DNA of 33,360 bases from assembly GCA_029298735.1 (NCBI GenBank), contig JANSLP010000345.1, forward strand, positions 1 through 33,360, written 5' to 3'. Below, piece by piece: positions 1 to 10,379 of the stretch. The notes beneath the pieces were generated by a model, which saw only the letters and a program-made list of their open reading frames with translations, made no database searches and was not told the DNA's origin. The number at the start of each line of letters is the position of its first letter. The stretch's first letter is position 1. Origin of the DNA: Ophiostoma sp. CBS 140.51 (taxonomy: Eukaryota; Ascomycota; Sordariomycetes; Ophiostomatales; Ophiostomataceae). The translations under genes were made by a program, and so were the position numbers.

Positions 1-164
1 ACGAATGCGTTCACGATGTTGAGGGCAGCCGAAAACTCGCCAAGGACACAATCACCGAAGTCTACGATGCTCCCGAAGGTATTGACAACGACATGTTCAA
101 TACCCACATTTACCAACAAATAAAGAAAATAAACTCCCATCTACAAAACAAATGCAAGTACTAG
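1..164 (+). CDS. Possible 3' end of an unidentified protein-coding gene (partial)
   Basis: The frame beginning at base 3 is open from the window edge to a TAG at 162-164. It encodes about 53 residues (begins ECVHDVEGSR, ends LQNKCKY) rich in Asp, Glu, Lys and Asn, and many of its codons end in C or G, as in the real genes here. A second frame (from base 1) is also open, to TAA at 121-123, so the assignment is uncertain. If real, the gene converges on the chitin deacetylase and their coding ends overlap by 24 bases, which is unusual. An AATAAA at 119-124 could instead be a polyadenylation signal for a gene ending earlier. I recognise no family. The call rests on codon and amino-acid composition only. 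Confidence 0.3.
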   Translation, partial: ECVHDVEGSRKLAKDTITEVYDAPEGIDNDMFNTHIYQQIKKINSHLQNKCKY

Positions 165-1490
165 CATGGCTAGTAATACAGCCGAGCCACCTTGTGCAGA
201 CAGCTGTAGACTGTCTGATTTTGTTGCTGTTGGTGAGGTTGTTGAGGTTGGTGATGTCGTTGACGTCGGACTCGTTTTTGTTGTGTTATTTGTATTGCCA
301 TTATTATTGCTTCCAACAGCAATGGCCGAGGGAAAGCTGCCAATCGTCGTTGTGGTCTTGGAGCGGGTTGTCGTGTGCGATGTTGTGACCGAAGCGCTGG
401 TCGTCTGTCCACCACCCGCATTGGCCACTGCCGCACCAACCACAGGACTCGCCGGCTGCCCCGTCGTCACGTTGCGGTACCAGTTGCTCACCGGGTCGGC
501 CAAGCACTCGCCGACGGTCACGAGCTGGTATCCAAGCTTGCGGGCCTGGTCGATTATGTACTGGGCAAACACGTGGACGGTGGTGTTGTAAATGTCGTGT
601 TCAAGAGATATCCAGGCAGAGGACGTAGGGCTGTGCTGGGACAGGATGGAGCTGTAGATTGATTCGGCGACGGTGTAGTTGCCCTGCCAGTCGCGGGTAT
701 CAATGTCGTAGTTTAACTGGACATCGTGTCAGCGATGTTCTCATTACATTCTATCAGCAAATCACCGGGGGCTTACCACATGATATCCCAACGCTTTGAG
801 ATCGTTGAGGGCATCCTGATTCCATCGTGTGTAGGGCGGCCTGAGGTAGGTCGGAATGACGCCGATCACATCGGCAATGGCAATCTCGTTCTTGACAATC
901 TGGTCGTGGCGTTGTTGGGATGTCAACGCACTCAGGTCTTGGTGGCTCCACGTATGGCTGCCAATCTGGTGCCCGTCGGCCACCATGCGCTGCAAAACGG
1001 CAGGGTAGCCCGTGGCTGGGTCGTTGATCATTCCCTTGGCGCCATTGTTGCCGACCACAAAAAATGTTGCGGTGACGTTATTCGACCTCAAAATGTCGAG
1101 GAGGGCGGCCGTGTACAAGTACGGACCGTCGTCAAAGGTCAGGGCGACCTTGCCATTGACCGTACAGTGGCTAATGTCGACACCATACGGAATACTCCCA
1201 AAAAGGGGCCGCGGGACTTTGCTGGTGTCGGCGCCCTTGGGGGTCTGGTTGCCGTCACAGGCCGGGCCGGCCGAAATCTGACAGGCCGGTGCTGTGCAAA
1301 ACGCACCGCCCGTTCCGCAGACACCACTGTCGGAACAACACAGTCCGGCTGCACAGACGGCATTGTTGGCTTGGGTTCCGCATGCACCACCGGCGGGCAC
1401 GTCTCGTTTGTAGATGAGGATGTCGGTGTCGTCGTAGTGTGCCAAGGCCGATGTGGCCAGGAGGCTGTGTATTAACGTCGATAGATGCAT
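141..1490 (-). CDS. Chitin deacetylase, secreted, CBM18 plus polysaccharide deacetylase domain, GPI-anchor signal
   Basis: Exon 1 is 1490-777, the intron 776-717 (60 nt, GTAAGC donor, CTGAC branch, CAG acceptor, phase 0) and exon 2 716-141, giving 430 residues. The product should remove acetyl groups from cell-wall chitin to make chitosan. A signal peptide covers about residues 1-17, followed by a Kex2-like KR at 28-29. A hevein-type CBM18 chitin-binding module follows, with eight Cys (C37, 46, 51, 52, 58, 65, 70, 78). The NodB-type CE4 domain shows all five motifs: TFDDGP 118-123 (catalytic base and metal Asp), SHTWSH 178-183 (metal His), RPPY 217-220, D244 to W248, and LEHD 277-280 (catalytic His). 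The tail has TSTTSP-type repeats and a terminal hydrophobic stretch typical of a GPI signal. The conserved core continues across the splice, which fixes the exon model. Reaction and domains are well supported; the anchor is inferred. Confidence 0.95.
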
Positions 1491-3710
1491 GATGTGAGGG
1501 TGAATAAAAAGATAAGATCAAATAGACAAATAAGTGCAGGACGAGCTTCACGATCTGGATGCAGTCAGTGCCAAGACGGATGCTCCGTATGTTTAAATAA
1601 AGTAAGGGTCCAGGAGAGCAGAGCACACGGGGAGAATAAGAGAGTGATATAAATTGCAGCGGATGATAATAAAGAACGGTTAGCTCGGCAGGTCCTGAAC
1701 ACTGGGTGAAGGGTAGAGAAACAAAAGGGGATATACTGTAAGGACGGAAGGGAAAGGGGAAGTAAGTAAATTAAAAGTGTCCAAAGGTGCAGACCAAAAG
1801 GCGACAGAAACGTGGACGTATGAAGGTGGACTCAAGCACACACACAATAGGACGAGGCAATAAAATGGCGAGGCAGCGAGCGGAGAAGGCCAGCCACCAG
1901 ATCGTCTGGTACAAAATGTCAAGTTGACATTCAGGTCGACATTTAAGCTTTTGTTTCTAGAACAGGACAAGACGCACGTCTACGGCAAATTTGAGGCCTC
2001 AATAATGGCTGTTGAAAGAGTGAGCCTTGTACGGCGTAGACGTTTAATGCATCATGTCTATTTGCTGTACGATGCTGCACGATGGACTGAGACAATGGGT
2101 CGACTAACAATTGACGACCGACATTTGTTTTGGGTTTGCATGCTGTAAGTAGAGGAAACATCGATGACTGGTGAACGCTTGCATAAACTCTCTGTCTCGG
2201 TACAACTACGGTGCTTTATACGCCGTAATACACCGTGCAGAGAAGGAAGCGGCGCGCGTCTGGCTGTTGGTGACTACAGGCAGATTACAGAATGAATCTT
2301 ACGGTCATCTAGCGGCTACACTCTGTATGTTGTAATAATTACATGCCTGTGGGGTAAGAACAGAAAGAGTGGAAGTTGAATACAGCCACAGCCTGCCTCT
2401 TTGGATGTGGTTATTAGGTTATTAGGCTTTTGATTGCATCCGTCCTTACCGCCGTGCCGGAGAAAAGAGGCGAGAGAACGAAAACGCTTAGCTTTCGAGT
2501 GTTGGGATGGACCCTGTTGTGCAAAAAGGAGACTGAAAAAGAAAAGAAAAGGCAAAAAGCTTTGCTATCACCTTCTTGACATGTCTTTAGACAAATGGAA
2601 TACGACTTCAATCCAAAGCATAGCTCCGTGGTCGACTTTCTCAGTCGTGGTGAACTAAAGGACGTACACTGATAGAGGCGTGGGAAAAGGCAAAGGTCTA
2701 GACCGGCCCATAGACCTCAATCCCCAAGGGCATCATCGTGGCTTCAAAGCTTGCACTGCACATAACGTGTGCAGAAAACAAGGAAAAGAAGGGCAACAAA
2801 TATTGCGTCCGTATTTGGGTTGTGAAGTCCCTGTCGCCAAAACGCCACAAACGCGACGACAAGAGGAATATGTGAAAAAGAGGAGAAGAAAAGATGACAG
2901 CATCGAGCACGTTTTCGAGTCTTGGCCAAGAGTGGAAAGATCGAGTCAAAAGAGGCTGACCACGAACGTGCTACCATTGCTGCAATAGGCACACAAAAGT
3001 CGAAATAAGCTTCTTTGGCGTGGCGGGAGTGGGGGTGACCTCCATCTTTAATTCAAATTTCACATCACACCAGAACAGTCACGGTGAACCTTTTGGGAAA
3101 TATGTTCTTTTCTTTTTCTTTCGAGTGTGCCATCGGTAATGCTACGTGGGATTTTTACCAGTCTTTTTCAATGAACTCACTACTACTGGCAGCATTTTTG
3201 ACAAAATCTTATGCGCACCCAGAATAGATCTTCTACAAAATATGTCGTGAGCTCGCACGTTCTAGACGTTCTTGCTCGTATTCCCTCGTGCAGGCAACCG
3301 GTTCCGAACGAGCGCGCCCGAGCTCCGCTGCTGCTTCCCGTCTTCTCCAGCCACAGAACCATTAAATCGCAGTTATGCATTCTTCGTGGCTGTCGGCCAT
3401 CCCGTTTGTACGAGGCGTAAAGAATGACCGATATTCAATTGTTGACACCCGTCTTCATGTTTATGTATTTCATAGACATATTAATTGTAGTGATTTCACT
3501 TGAGTGTTTACTTTTGTCTACATTTCATTGTTTTCTTCTTGTTAAGCCCACGAGAACACGCCACATCCAATTCTTTACCTAATATTGCCTGCCACGAAAG
3601 CAATCACGTCGTTGTGGCTGGAGATGGCGATGTAGCTGCAAACGTCACTTAGGGACGTCAACAGTACTATATCAATATCCTTGAATGACTGTGGCTTGTA
3701 TCGGCCAGCC

Positions 3711-3736
3711 AAGCTGTCAAAAGCTGTAAAAGCTGT
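3711..3736. repeat. Three close copies of AAGCTGT
   Basis: The heptamer AAGCTGT starts at 3711, 3721 and 3730, separated by two or three bases. It lies in the gene-poor stretch and has no visible function. Confidence 0.6.
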
Positions 3737-4268
3737 GCCTGGATGCCCCTTGCTTTTCAAGGCCTGGCCAAGCCACAACAATCGCAATGCCAACGATGTC
3801 TGTATGTGGCACAGTCAATTCAAAATAAAAATACAAGGGAACTGCCATTAAAAGTGGCTTTCTAGGCGGTGCAGATGTCGAGTTGCAAAGTCAGAATGTA
3901 AGGAGGAGGCACAGACATTAAAGAGGAGCACGATGATAGTAAGCAAAGGAATCAAGGCTCAGAGCAAACGGAAAATATCTTTAGAATCCGGGGTACAGTC
4001 GAACTCTGTTGACGACAGTGAGTTGGGCGAGATGAGCGCACTGCCGGATAACTGTTGTCAATTGCTGCGATAGTGGTGACGTTCTCATCCAGGTTTTTGC
4101 TTCAAGCTTATTGTCTTCTTGCCACCCAAATTACCAGGCATCGTCATTGTGTTGTCGAGTCAATAACAAGGAATTACCAGAAACGGCAATTGAGTGACAC
4201 TCTTATTTTGGCTCCAAAGTGTACAGTACTGTAATGTCTTTGACCCGGTTCTTTATGGCTCTCCTTGT

Positions 4269-4311
4269 TCAATTGCATCACATTCATTTATCCATTCTCT
4301 CAATTGCATCA
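4269..4311. repeat. Direct repeat of TCAATTGCATCA, two copies
   Basis: The 12-mer TCAATTGCATCA occurs at 4269-4280 and again at 4300-4311, a spacing of 31 bases (about three helical turns). It lies in the gene-poor stretch. It could be a protein-binding pair or a chance duplication. Confidence 0.6.
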
Positions 4312-5061
4312 AGTTGCAGCTCACAACATATCTCGTCACACGATGCAACAAATGGGATTTCAGAAATGCCATCTTTTGCTTCAGGATCGATCGATCAGGG
4401 TATGTCGTAGACTAGTCCACATTCCACCCGGCCATTGTCGAACGAGTGCCGGCAGACAATAGCAGTGACCAGGGTTATCGAGGGTCTTTTGTCGCCCTGA
4501 CAGCTTGAAGCTCCTGATTCTGCGAATCGTGCGCGCTGTTTGTTTCGAAATGTCGATATGCTGGCTTTTCTCTTCTCAATTCTCGACATGTCTTCCTGGG
4601 CAGTGTTGTGCACGGCCTTTTCCATCATCAACCTGCAACAGACCTTGTCGCCGTGTGGACAGCGGTACATGTTACGTTCCTTTGAGTTCCTTCGTCGTCA
4701 TTGCAGCCCTCATCGACACCATGCACTCTTATACACTGTACATCGTAAATCTCGTATGAAAGCCATCGATCTGGCAATGGACGGTGACGCGGCCGATGGA
4801 CGCAAACGTTGCTGTACTCCGTATGGAGAATTATCGATGGGAGATTCTCCAGAGACCGCCCCTGTTGGCTCCTTTCTTGGTTTCAAAACAGCCAACAATC
4901 GGCGGCCATTCATCGACCGTCAACTGGCCCGTCTTTTTGACTTTCCGACTTTTCGCCTTTCGCTTGTGCTATTTTTGTCTTTTTGCCTTCGAAACGTAGT
5001 GAGAGGTCCAGTAAAAAGGCCAACAAAATTCACCCAAAAGTGGATGAACAGTCGTCCTGAG

Positions 5062-5107
5062 CCGTCTCTTAAACCGTCTCTTGAACCGTCTCTTGAACCG
5101 TCTCTTG
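5062..5107. repeat. 12-bp tandem repeat, about four copies
   Basis: Units CCGTCTCTTGAA (first copy CCGTCTCTTAAA) start at 5062, 5074, 5086 and 5098, the last being partial. The unit is a multiple of three and would read PSLEPSLE in one plus frame and as Arg-rich repeats on the minus strand. No supported gene covers it. Confidence 0.85.
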
Positions 5108-5660
5108 CTTTCTTTGCGACGGCGCCTTTTTGTAACCACGGGAGGCCCACGACGTGCCAAGAAGCTGGTGTGTTTCCGTGTGCCAGCTTTTGGACGTCTG
5201 CGATTCGAGTCGATGTTTTGTTCGCACTGTCTAGATGTAAAGTGACGAAGCTGCATTTCCATTTCTTGCACTCTTTCTCTCAAAGTGGTTGCAGAAGTAG
5301 TAACTGCCTGGCATGGAGCCGTTGTCGCTTTTTTGGAACAAGGTTAAATCGGTGCATTCTTACCGTTCTTTCTTGACATCATGTGTGCATACCAGCGAGG
5401 CGCACTTTGCGCCAAAGGCAGACAGAAGAGTTGAGCGAGTGGAATTCGTCATTCTGGACATTCTTCCTGTCCGATATCCGACGACTCCACTGTTGGTGAG
5501 AGTGCCAACGTGCGCCTCTTGCCCACCGAAAGCCTCGGGCACCCACTACATCCTGCGCACTTCAGCCCTCGACGCCCCAAAAGAGCCCACTACGGGCCAC
5601 TACTGCGACCGCTACTGCAACCACTGGCGCATTTCTGCAAGCCTCTCTCTTTTCACACTC

Positions 5661-5687
5661 TCTTCACAGTCTTCACAGTCTTCACAG
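5661..5687. repeat. 9-bp tandem repeat TCTTCACAG, three copies
   Basis: Three perfect head-to-tail copies start at 5661, 5670 and 5679, in the pyrimidine-rich zone far upstream of the NIPA gene. Confidence 0.85.
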
Positions 5688-6409
5688 ACACACCACGCAC
5701 ATGTCAGTCTTCTGTTCTGGCACAACGGTCCGTCGGACACGGGCCTGTGTATTTCTGTCCGTCTTTTCTCGTCTGGGGCACTTCATCCCTCGTGTCTCAC
5801 TGCTCTCACTGATCTCGTATTTCTCCATATCTCTTCTCTTTTCTCCTTTTCTTTCGTTGCAGATTATCGATGGACCCCGACAGGCGCATCTATCCTGAAC
5901 GGCTAAATCGATACGAGATCTCTGAATGTATTTCGTATCTTCTGTTGCAGATTTATCTTGCGCACGACCAGTGTCTGTGATTGCACTGCCTCGATCTCGA
6001 GATTCGAAACAACCTCACTCCCAGACTCTGTTGAGTGCGCAAAAGGCAAAAGAGGAAAGGCGATGTCGAGGAGAAGACGTAAGTCGACACAGTGGCGCCA
6101 CAGTGCTTGTACAGTACTCCAGCCGTTGCGTGCAGCAACCAGAACCCTGTCATGCCGCCCCCTTTTCTCGTCCCCCCTGTCCATCACCACGCCGCCTCAA
6201 GCAGCCGCCATGCCCAAACCAGATTGGCCGGCCGACAGGTCTCTGCTTCTAGATTTTGTTAACGACCACTTCCCCCACTTCTACGTCAAGAAACCAACAA
6301 GCACCAAGAACACCCCAAAACACACTGGTACGGCCGAGTTCTCTTGCGCCCTCTGCAGCACCGCCGAAGCGCTACGACGGATCAGTACGAATACGTATGC
6401 AAGCTGCAG

Positions 6410-6490
6410 AAGAGGCGCAAAAAAGAAGAAGGCGCAAAAGAAGAAGAAAAGACCCCAACGAAAAGAAGAAGACAAGAAAAGAAAGGCAAG
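6410..6490. repeat. Purine-rich low-complexity tract
   Basis: The plus strand carries repeated AAGAAG/AAAAGA stretches with few pyrimidines. This is unusual because the surrounding 2 kb is pyrimidine-rich on the same strand. In one frame it would encode a Lys/Arg-rich segment. Confidence 0.6.
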
Positions 6491-7500
6491 CGAGTTCCTC
6501 AGCCCCTCGGGCGAGATATTGACTTGGGGTGCCTTCCTCAGCCAAGGTTCACCGGGGTTGTTGGTCGTTCTTTCCTTCCCAGGCTTTTGCTTTTTGGCTC
6601 CGAGCCTCACCAACATTTTTGTCCGTTTCGACGTCTTCTATTTCCAGTTTGTCGACCGGTTTTCTTCATATTGCCAGTCTGTCTGTCCACAGCGTTTACC
6701 TTCTTCTGCGCTTCAATTACCCGCCAAGTTCTGTACTTTCACACCACTCCACGCCGATCTCCAAACAGCCTCCCACGGCTTCTGTCTCAGGTAGCCCTCC
6801 TGCGTCGCCACCCCTCCGTGACGGTCGACGGTCGCTCTTTCCTGTCTTGTTCTCTCACACTCCTTCTCTTTTTTATCTTTTTGATCTCTCTTTCCTCAAC
6901 TCTTCTCCTCTCCAAAACGTGATCGCGCCATCTCGTGCAAACCACAAAACACCAGTCGTTCTCACATCCCCTGCGACAAGATAATACACGCCCAGACTTC
7001 TCGCTCTCACACTCTCCTCCAACAACCCCATCAACATCTCCCACACCCCTGCCCTACCCACTTCCACTTTACAGCCTGCACCCACCCGAGGCCTGGCCAC
7101 TCTCCTTCGCCCCAGCGACAGCCGCAACGTACAGACACCACATACGACCACGAAGTACGCATAAACGATAGTCGACCCTGTCTGTTCGTGGTTGACAGTT
7201 GTTTTCTTATTCCTCATTCTATTTTCTGCTTTTCTTTTTGCTGTTTTTTTACTGTTTTGTTTTCCTTTTCCTCTTCCGAACCATATCTTTTCGCATAGTT
7301 CTTCGCATATCGTTGCTCATTCCCACGAACCAGGCTCAACCTTGCGACGGCGAGCCAGACGATAGACGACGACAAACACAAACAAGACGAACTCGCCGTC
7401 CGAACCACAAAGAACGACGAGTGCAACGAATACAAACAAAGATTGCAAGAGGCGACTTTCACGAACACGAACAAAGACGAGGTTTGCGTCCTCACCGACA

Positions 7501-7590
7501 TCTCCCACCGACATCCCTCCTCCCTCTCTCCTCTTCTCCTTCTCCTCTTCTCTTCTTCTCCTCTCCTCCTCTTCTCCTCTACATCCTCGA
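7501..7590 (+). promoter_or_regulatory. CT-rich tract in the promoter or 5' leader of the NIPA gene
   Basis: This stretch is almost entirely C and T in CTTCTC-type units and sits about 250-340 bases before the NIPA start codon. Such tracts are common just upstream of or within the 5' untranslated regions of filamentous ascomycete genes, near transcription start sites. The transcription start itself cannot be placed from sequence. Confidence 0.5.
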
Positions 7591-7837
7591 CGACAGACAT
7601 CCCCATGACGACAAACAGTCCAAATACAGCTTCATAACGACCGCCGTATACATCTCCCCAACAGACAACACCCATGAGAACTGTCGACCACTCACCTCGA
7701 CTGCTGTTCGTCCTCGATCGTCACCACCCCGCTCGCATCGGCGACCTCGTCGTCGACTGCTGAGGCTCTTTCCGACTCCGACACACGTCCTCCCTCCTAT
7801 CTCCCCTACAAACTCCTCCCACACACCCACTCACACA

Positions 7838-10379
7838 ATGGACAACGCCGCAGACGTCCTCGCCGAGGCGCATGCGCTGTATGCCCGCGCCAACGAGCTG
7901 TACGCGCGAGCCGGCAACTTGACCAGTTCTAACTCGACGTCCAACGGCACTGACACATCTTCGTCCACAAACAACGACCGGCCAGCCTCGTTTAAAGTTA
8001 TCGGCATCGCTCTCGCTATCAGCTCTGGCGCCTTTATCGGCACATCTTTTGTCCTCAAAAAGGTCGGCCTGCTACGCGCCAACGAGAAATACAATGAAGT
8101 CGCCGGCGAGGGCTACGGTTATTTGAAGAACGTATTTTGGTGGTCCGGCATGATTCTCATGATTGTCGGCGAAATCTGCAACTTTGTCGCCTACGCTTTT
8201 ACGGATGCCATTCTCGTCACGCCGCTGGGTGCCCTGTCGGTCGTTATCACCACGGTTCTCTCGGCAATATTCCTCAAAGAACGACTGTCCATGGTCGGCA
8301 AGGTCGCCTGTTTCTTGTGCATTGTCGGCTCCGTTGTTATCGTCATGAACGCACCACAAGAATCTTCGGTGGCCACCATCCAAGAGATGCAGCATTTTGT
8401 CGTCACCCCGGGATTTTTGTCCTATACAGGCGTCATCCTCATCGGCTCCGCCGCCACGGCGTTCTGGGCCGGCCCGCGCTGGGGCAAGAAGAACATGCTG
8501 GTCTACCTGTCCATTTGCAGCTGGGTCGGTGGACTGAGTGTTGTGGCCACCCAAGGCCTGGGTTCTGCTATCGTCGCCCAGGTCGGCGGCACGCCGCAGT
8601 TTAACCAGTGGTTCTTATATGTGCTCTTGGTGTTTGTCATTTGCACTCTCCTGACGGAGATTATTTACTTGAATGTACGTATACAGAATCCGACATGAAC
8701 AGCGCCAGTCTCTTTTACTAACCACTGCCAACGCACAGAAAGCCCTCAACCTCTTCAACGCTGCCATGGTCACACCTACCTACTACGTCTACTTTACCAG
8801 CACCACCATCATTACCTCCGCCGTCCTCTTCCAGGGCTTCAAGGGCACCGTCACCTCGATTGTCACAGTCGTCCTGGGCTTCCTCACCATCTGCTCCGGT
8901 GTTGTACTCCTACAACTCTCCAAGTCCGCCAAGGACGTCCCCGACTCGGCCGTCTTTGCCGGCGACCTCGACCAGATCCAGACCATTGCCGAACAAGAAC
9001 AGCCCGAGTCCGAACCCAAAGCAGACGCCATCCGCGGCGCCGCGGCGATTGTCAGGCGCTTCTCGACCGCCCGCCAAAACATGGAAGTCGCCGAACTGAA
9101 GAGAATGCACGAAGAAAAGATGCGCGAACAAAACGAGTTGGAAGCGATCGGTGAAGATGGCCAGCCTCTGCCTCCCGGTGAGCAGCGCCCGCCCATGTAC
9201 GAATGGGACGGCATCCGCCGCCGCCGTACGACGATTGGCAGCCAGCGGTCACGCTCCCAGACTGTATCGTCACGACCCTTTACACCGGGAGCAGCACCAG
9301 GCACCGCGGGCTCGTCTACACCCCACCCGCCGTTGGGCTGGTCCCATATGCCGACCGAAGAAGAATTGGCCGCCCTGGAGCAGCGCTCCAATACACCTGG
9401 TGTCCTGTCGAGCATCGCGGGTACGATCCGAGGGCGCGGGCTGGGTGGGCGAGGCAGGAGTATGCTGTTGCCGACCTACAATGCCGACGCCGACGAAGAG
9501 CAGCAACATCAACAGATGCGACAGCAAGAACTGGACCCCAAGATCCAAAGTCCCATGCACCCCGTCCAGTTGACAGAGATTTCTCTGCCTGCAGGAAGGA
9601 GTGCCAGCGGCGATAGTGGAGGTAGCGCCTACAATAGAGGTTATGGCCTCCCCTCTGGCAAGACTGAGTACGTTGGCGCCGCCGGCTATGCATCGAGCGA
9701 CGCCGCCAGCAGCATTGCACCACCCGACCCGCCACCGCACTCGGCCAAGCGCCAGTTCTCGTTCCAAAATGTGTTTAGACGGCACCAGCAGCACGGTGCC
9801 AGTGGGGCCGGCAGTACAGTGGACTCGTTGCCTGAAGTCGACGACGATGAGTACGACGAGTACGGCTCTTCGTCTACTGATCGCGGGTATCGCCGCCAGC
9901 CAGTGGCCTCGCGCGGCTACTCGGCGCCACAAGTCAAGGGCTCTACTGAAGAAGAGCGTCTCGGACTGGTCAAGGGCGACTCCCGGTCCGCGCCCACCAT
10001 CTTGCCTACCTATGACGAGGAAGATTTGGAGGGCGAGGGCGGTGATGTCTATGGGGACGCACCTGACTATGACGACTATGGCGATGGCAAGCATCCCGTG
10101 TATACAGGGACGGCCACAACAGCGTCCTCTGCGAGGTACGGTCGTGGCATTACGGGTTCTCCGCCATCGCCGCCGAGAGCTGTAGCGGTGGTGGGCAGCA
10201 GCAGTGAAAAGAGTCGTGGCCACAAGGGCAGTGGCAGTGGCTCCTCTGGCGACGAGTATGGCCGCGGACGAGCAAGACAGCCACGGCATGTCCCCGGCAA
10301 GGATGACAGCCCACCCCCGCCACCACCGGGCGGCCACCGCTACAGTCCACCCCGCGGCGGCGATGGAGCCTTTATCTAG
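7838..10379 (+). CDS. NIPA-type magnesium transporter (DUF803) with long disordered C-terminal tail
   Basis: Exon 1 is 7838-8674, the intron 8675-8738 (64 nt, GTACGT donor, CTAAC branch, ACAG acceptor, phase 0) and exon 2 8739-10379, giving 825 residues. The product is an integral membrane protein of the NIPA family, which carries Mg2+ across plasma or endosomal membranes. A short Ser/Thr/Asn-rich N-terminus precedes about nine membrane segments between residues 52 and 341. Family hallmarks are SSGAFIGTSFVLKK (62-75), FTDAILVTPLGALSVV (121-136), and LNKALNLFNA-MVTP-YYV, rebuilt exactly across the splice. Residues from about 345 to 825 form a hydrophilic tail with a charged helical part (near ELKRMHEEKMREQNELEAIG), acidic DDDEYDEYG clusters and a Pro-rich end. 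The start is chosen by family N-terminus, although the frame stays open upstream to 7199. Substrate preference is inferred from the family. Confidence 0.93.

Larger units (their letters stand above)
1491..7837. other. Gene-poor 6.3 kb intergenic stretch
   Basis: I see no gene that I can support. The part next to the deacetylase (1491 to about 1680) is its promoter and leader, with TATA-like AT stretches on the minus strand near 1592-1600 and 1645-1655. From about 1700 to 4400 the sequence has mixed composition with only short ORFs. From about 4900 to 7837 the plus strand becomes rich in pyrimidines, as expected for the upstream region and leader of the NIPA gene. Several strings resemble intron 3' ends (for example around 5855-5870 and 5940-5950), but I found no matching exon set. 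The ORFs at 4540-5376, 5313-5906 and 5958-6794 have Cys, Phe, Ser and Arg-rich translations that look non-coding. The last contains a well-placed ATG at 6210 and a Lys-rich stretch. Confidence 0.6.

Noticed and set aside
726..1475. 249-codon plus-strand ORF opposite the chitin deacetylase
   Set aside because: It is antisense to a gene with complete CE4 motifs and crosses that gene's intron.
4540..5376. 278-codon plus-strand ORF in the gene-poor stretch
   Set aside because: The translation is Phe/Cys/Arg-rich and includes the 12-bp repeat, with no domain and no coding-like codon choice.
9270..10337. 355-codon minus-strand ORF opposite the NIPA tail
   Set aside because: It lies wholly antisense to a conserved gene with strong third-position C/G bias, which removes stops from the opposite strand. 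The translation is Arg/Ala/Cys-rich without a domain.
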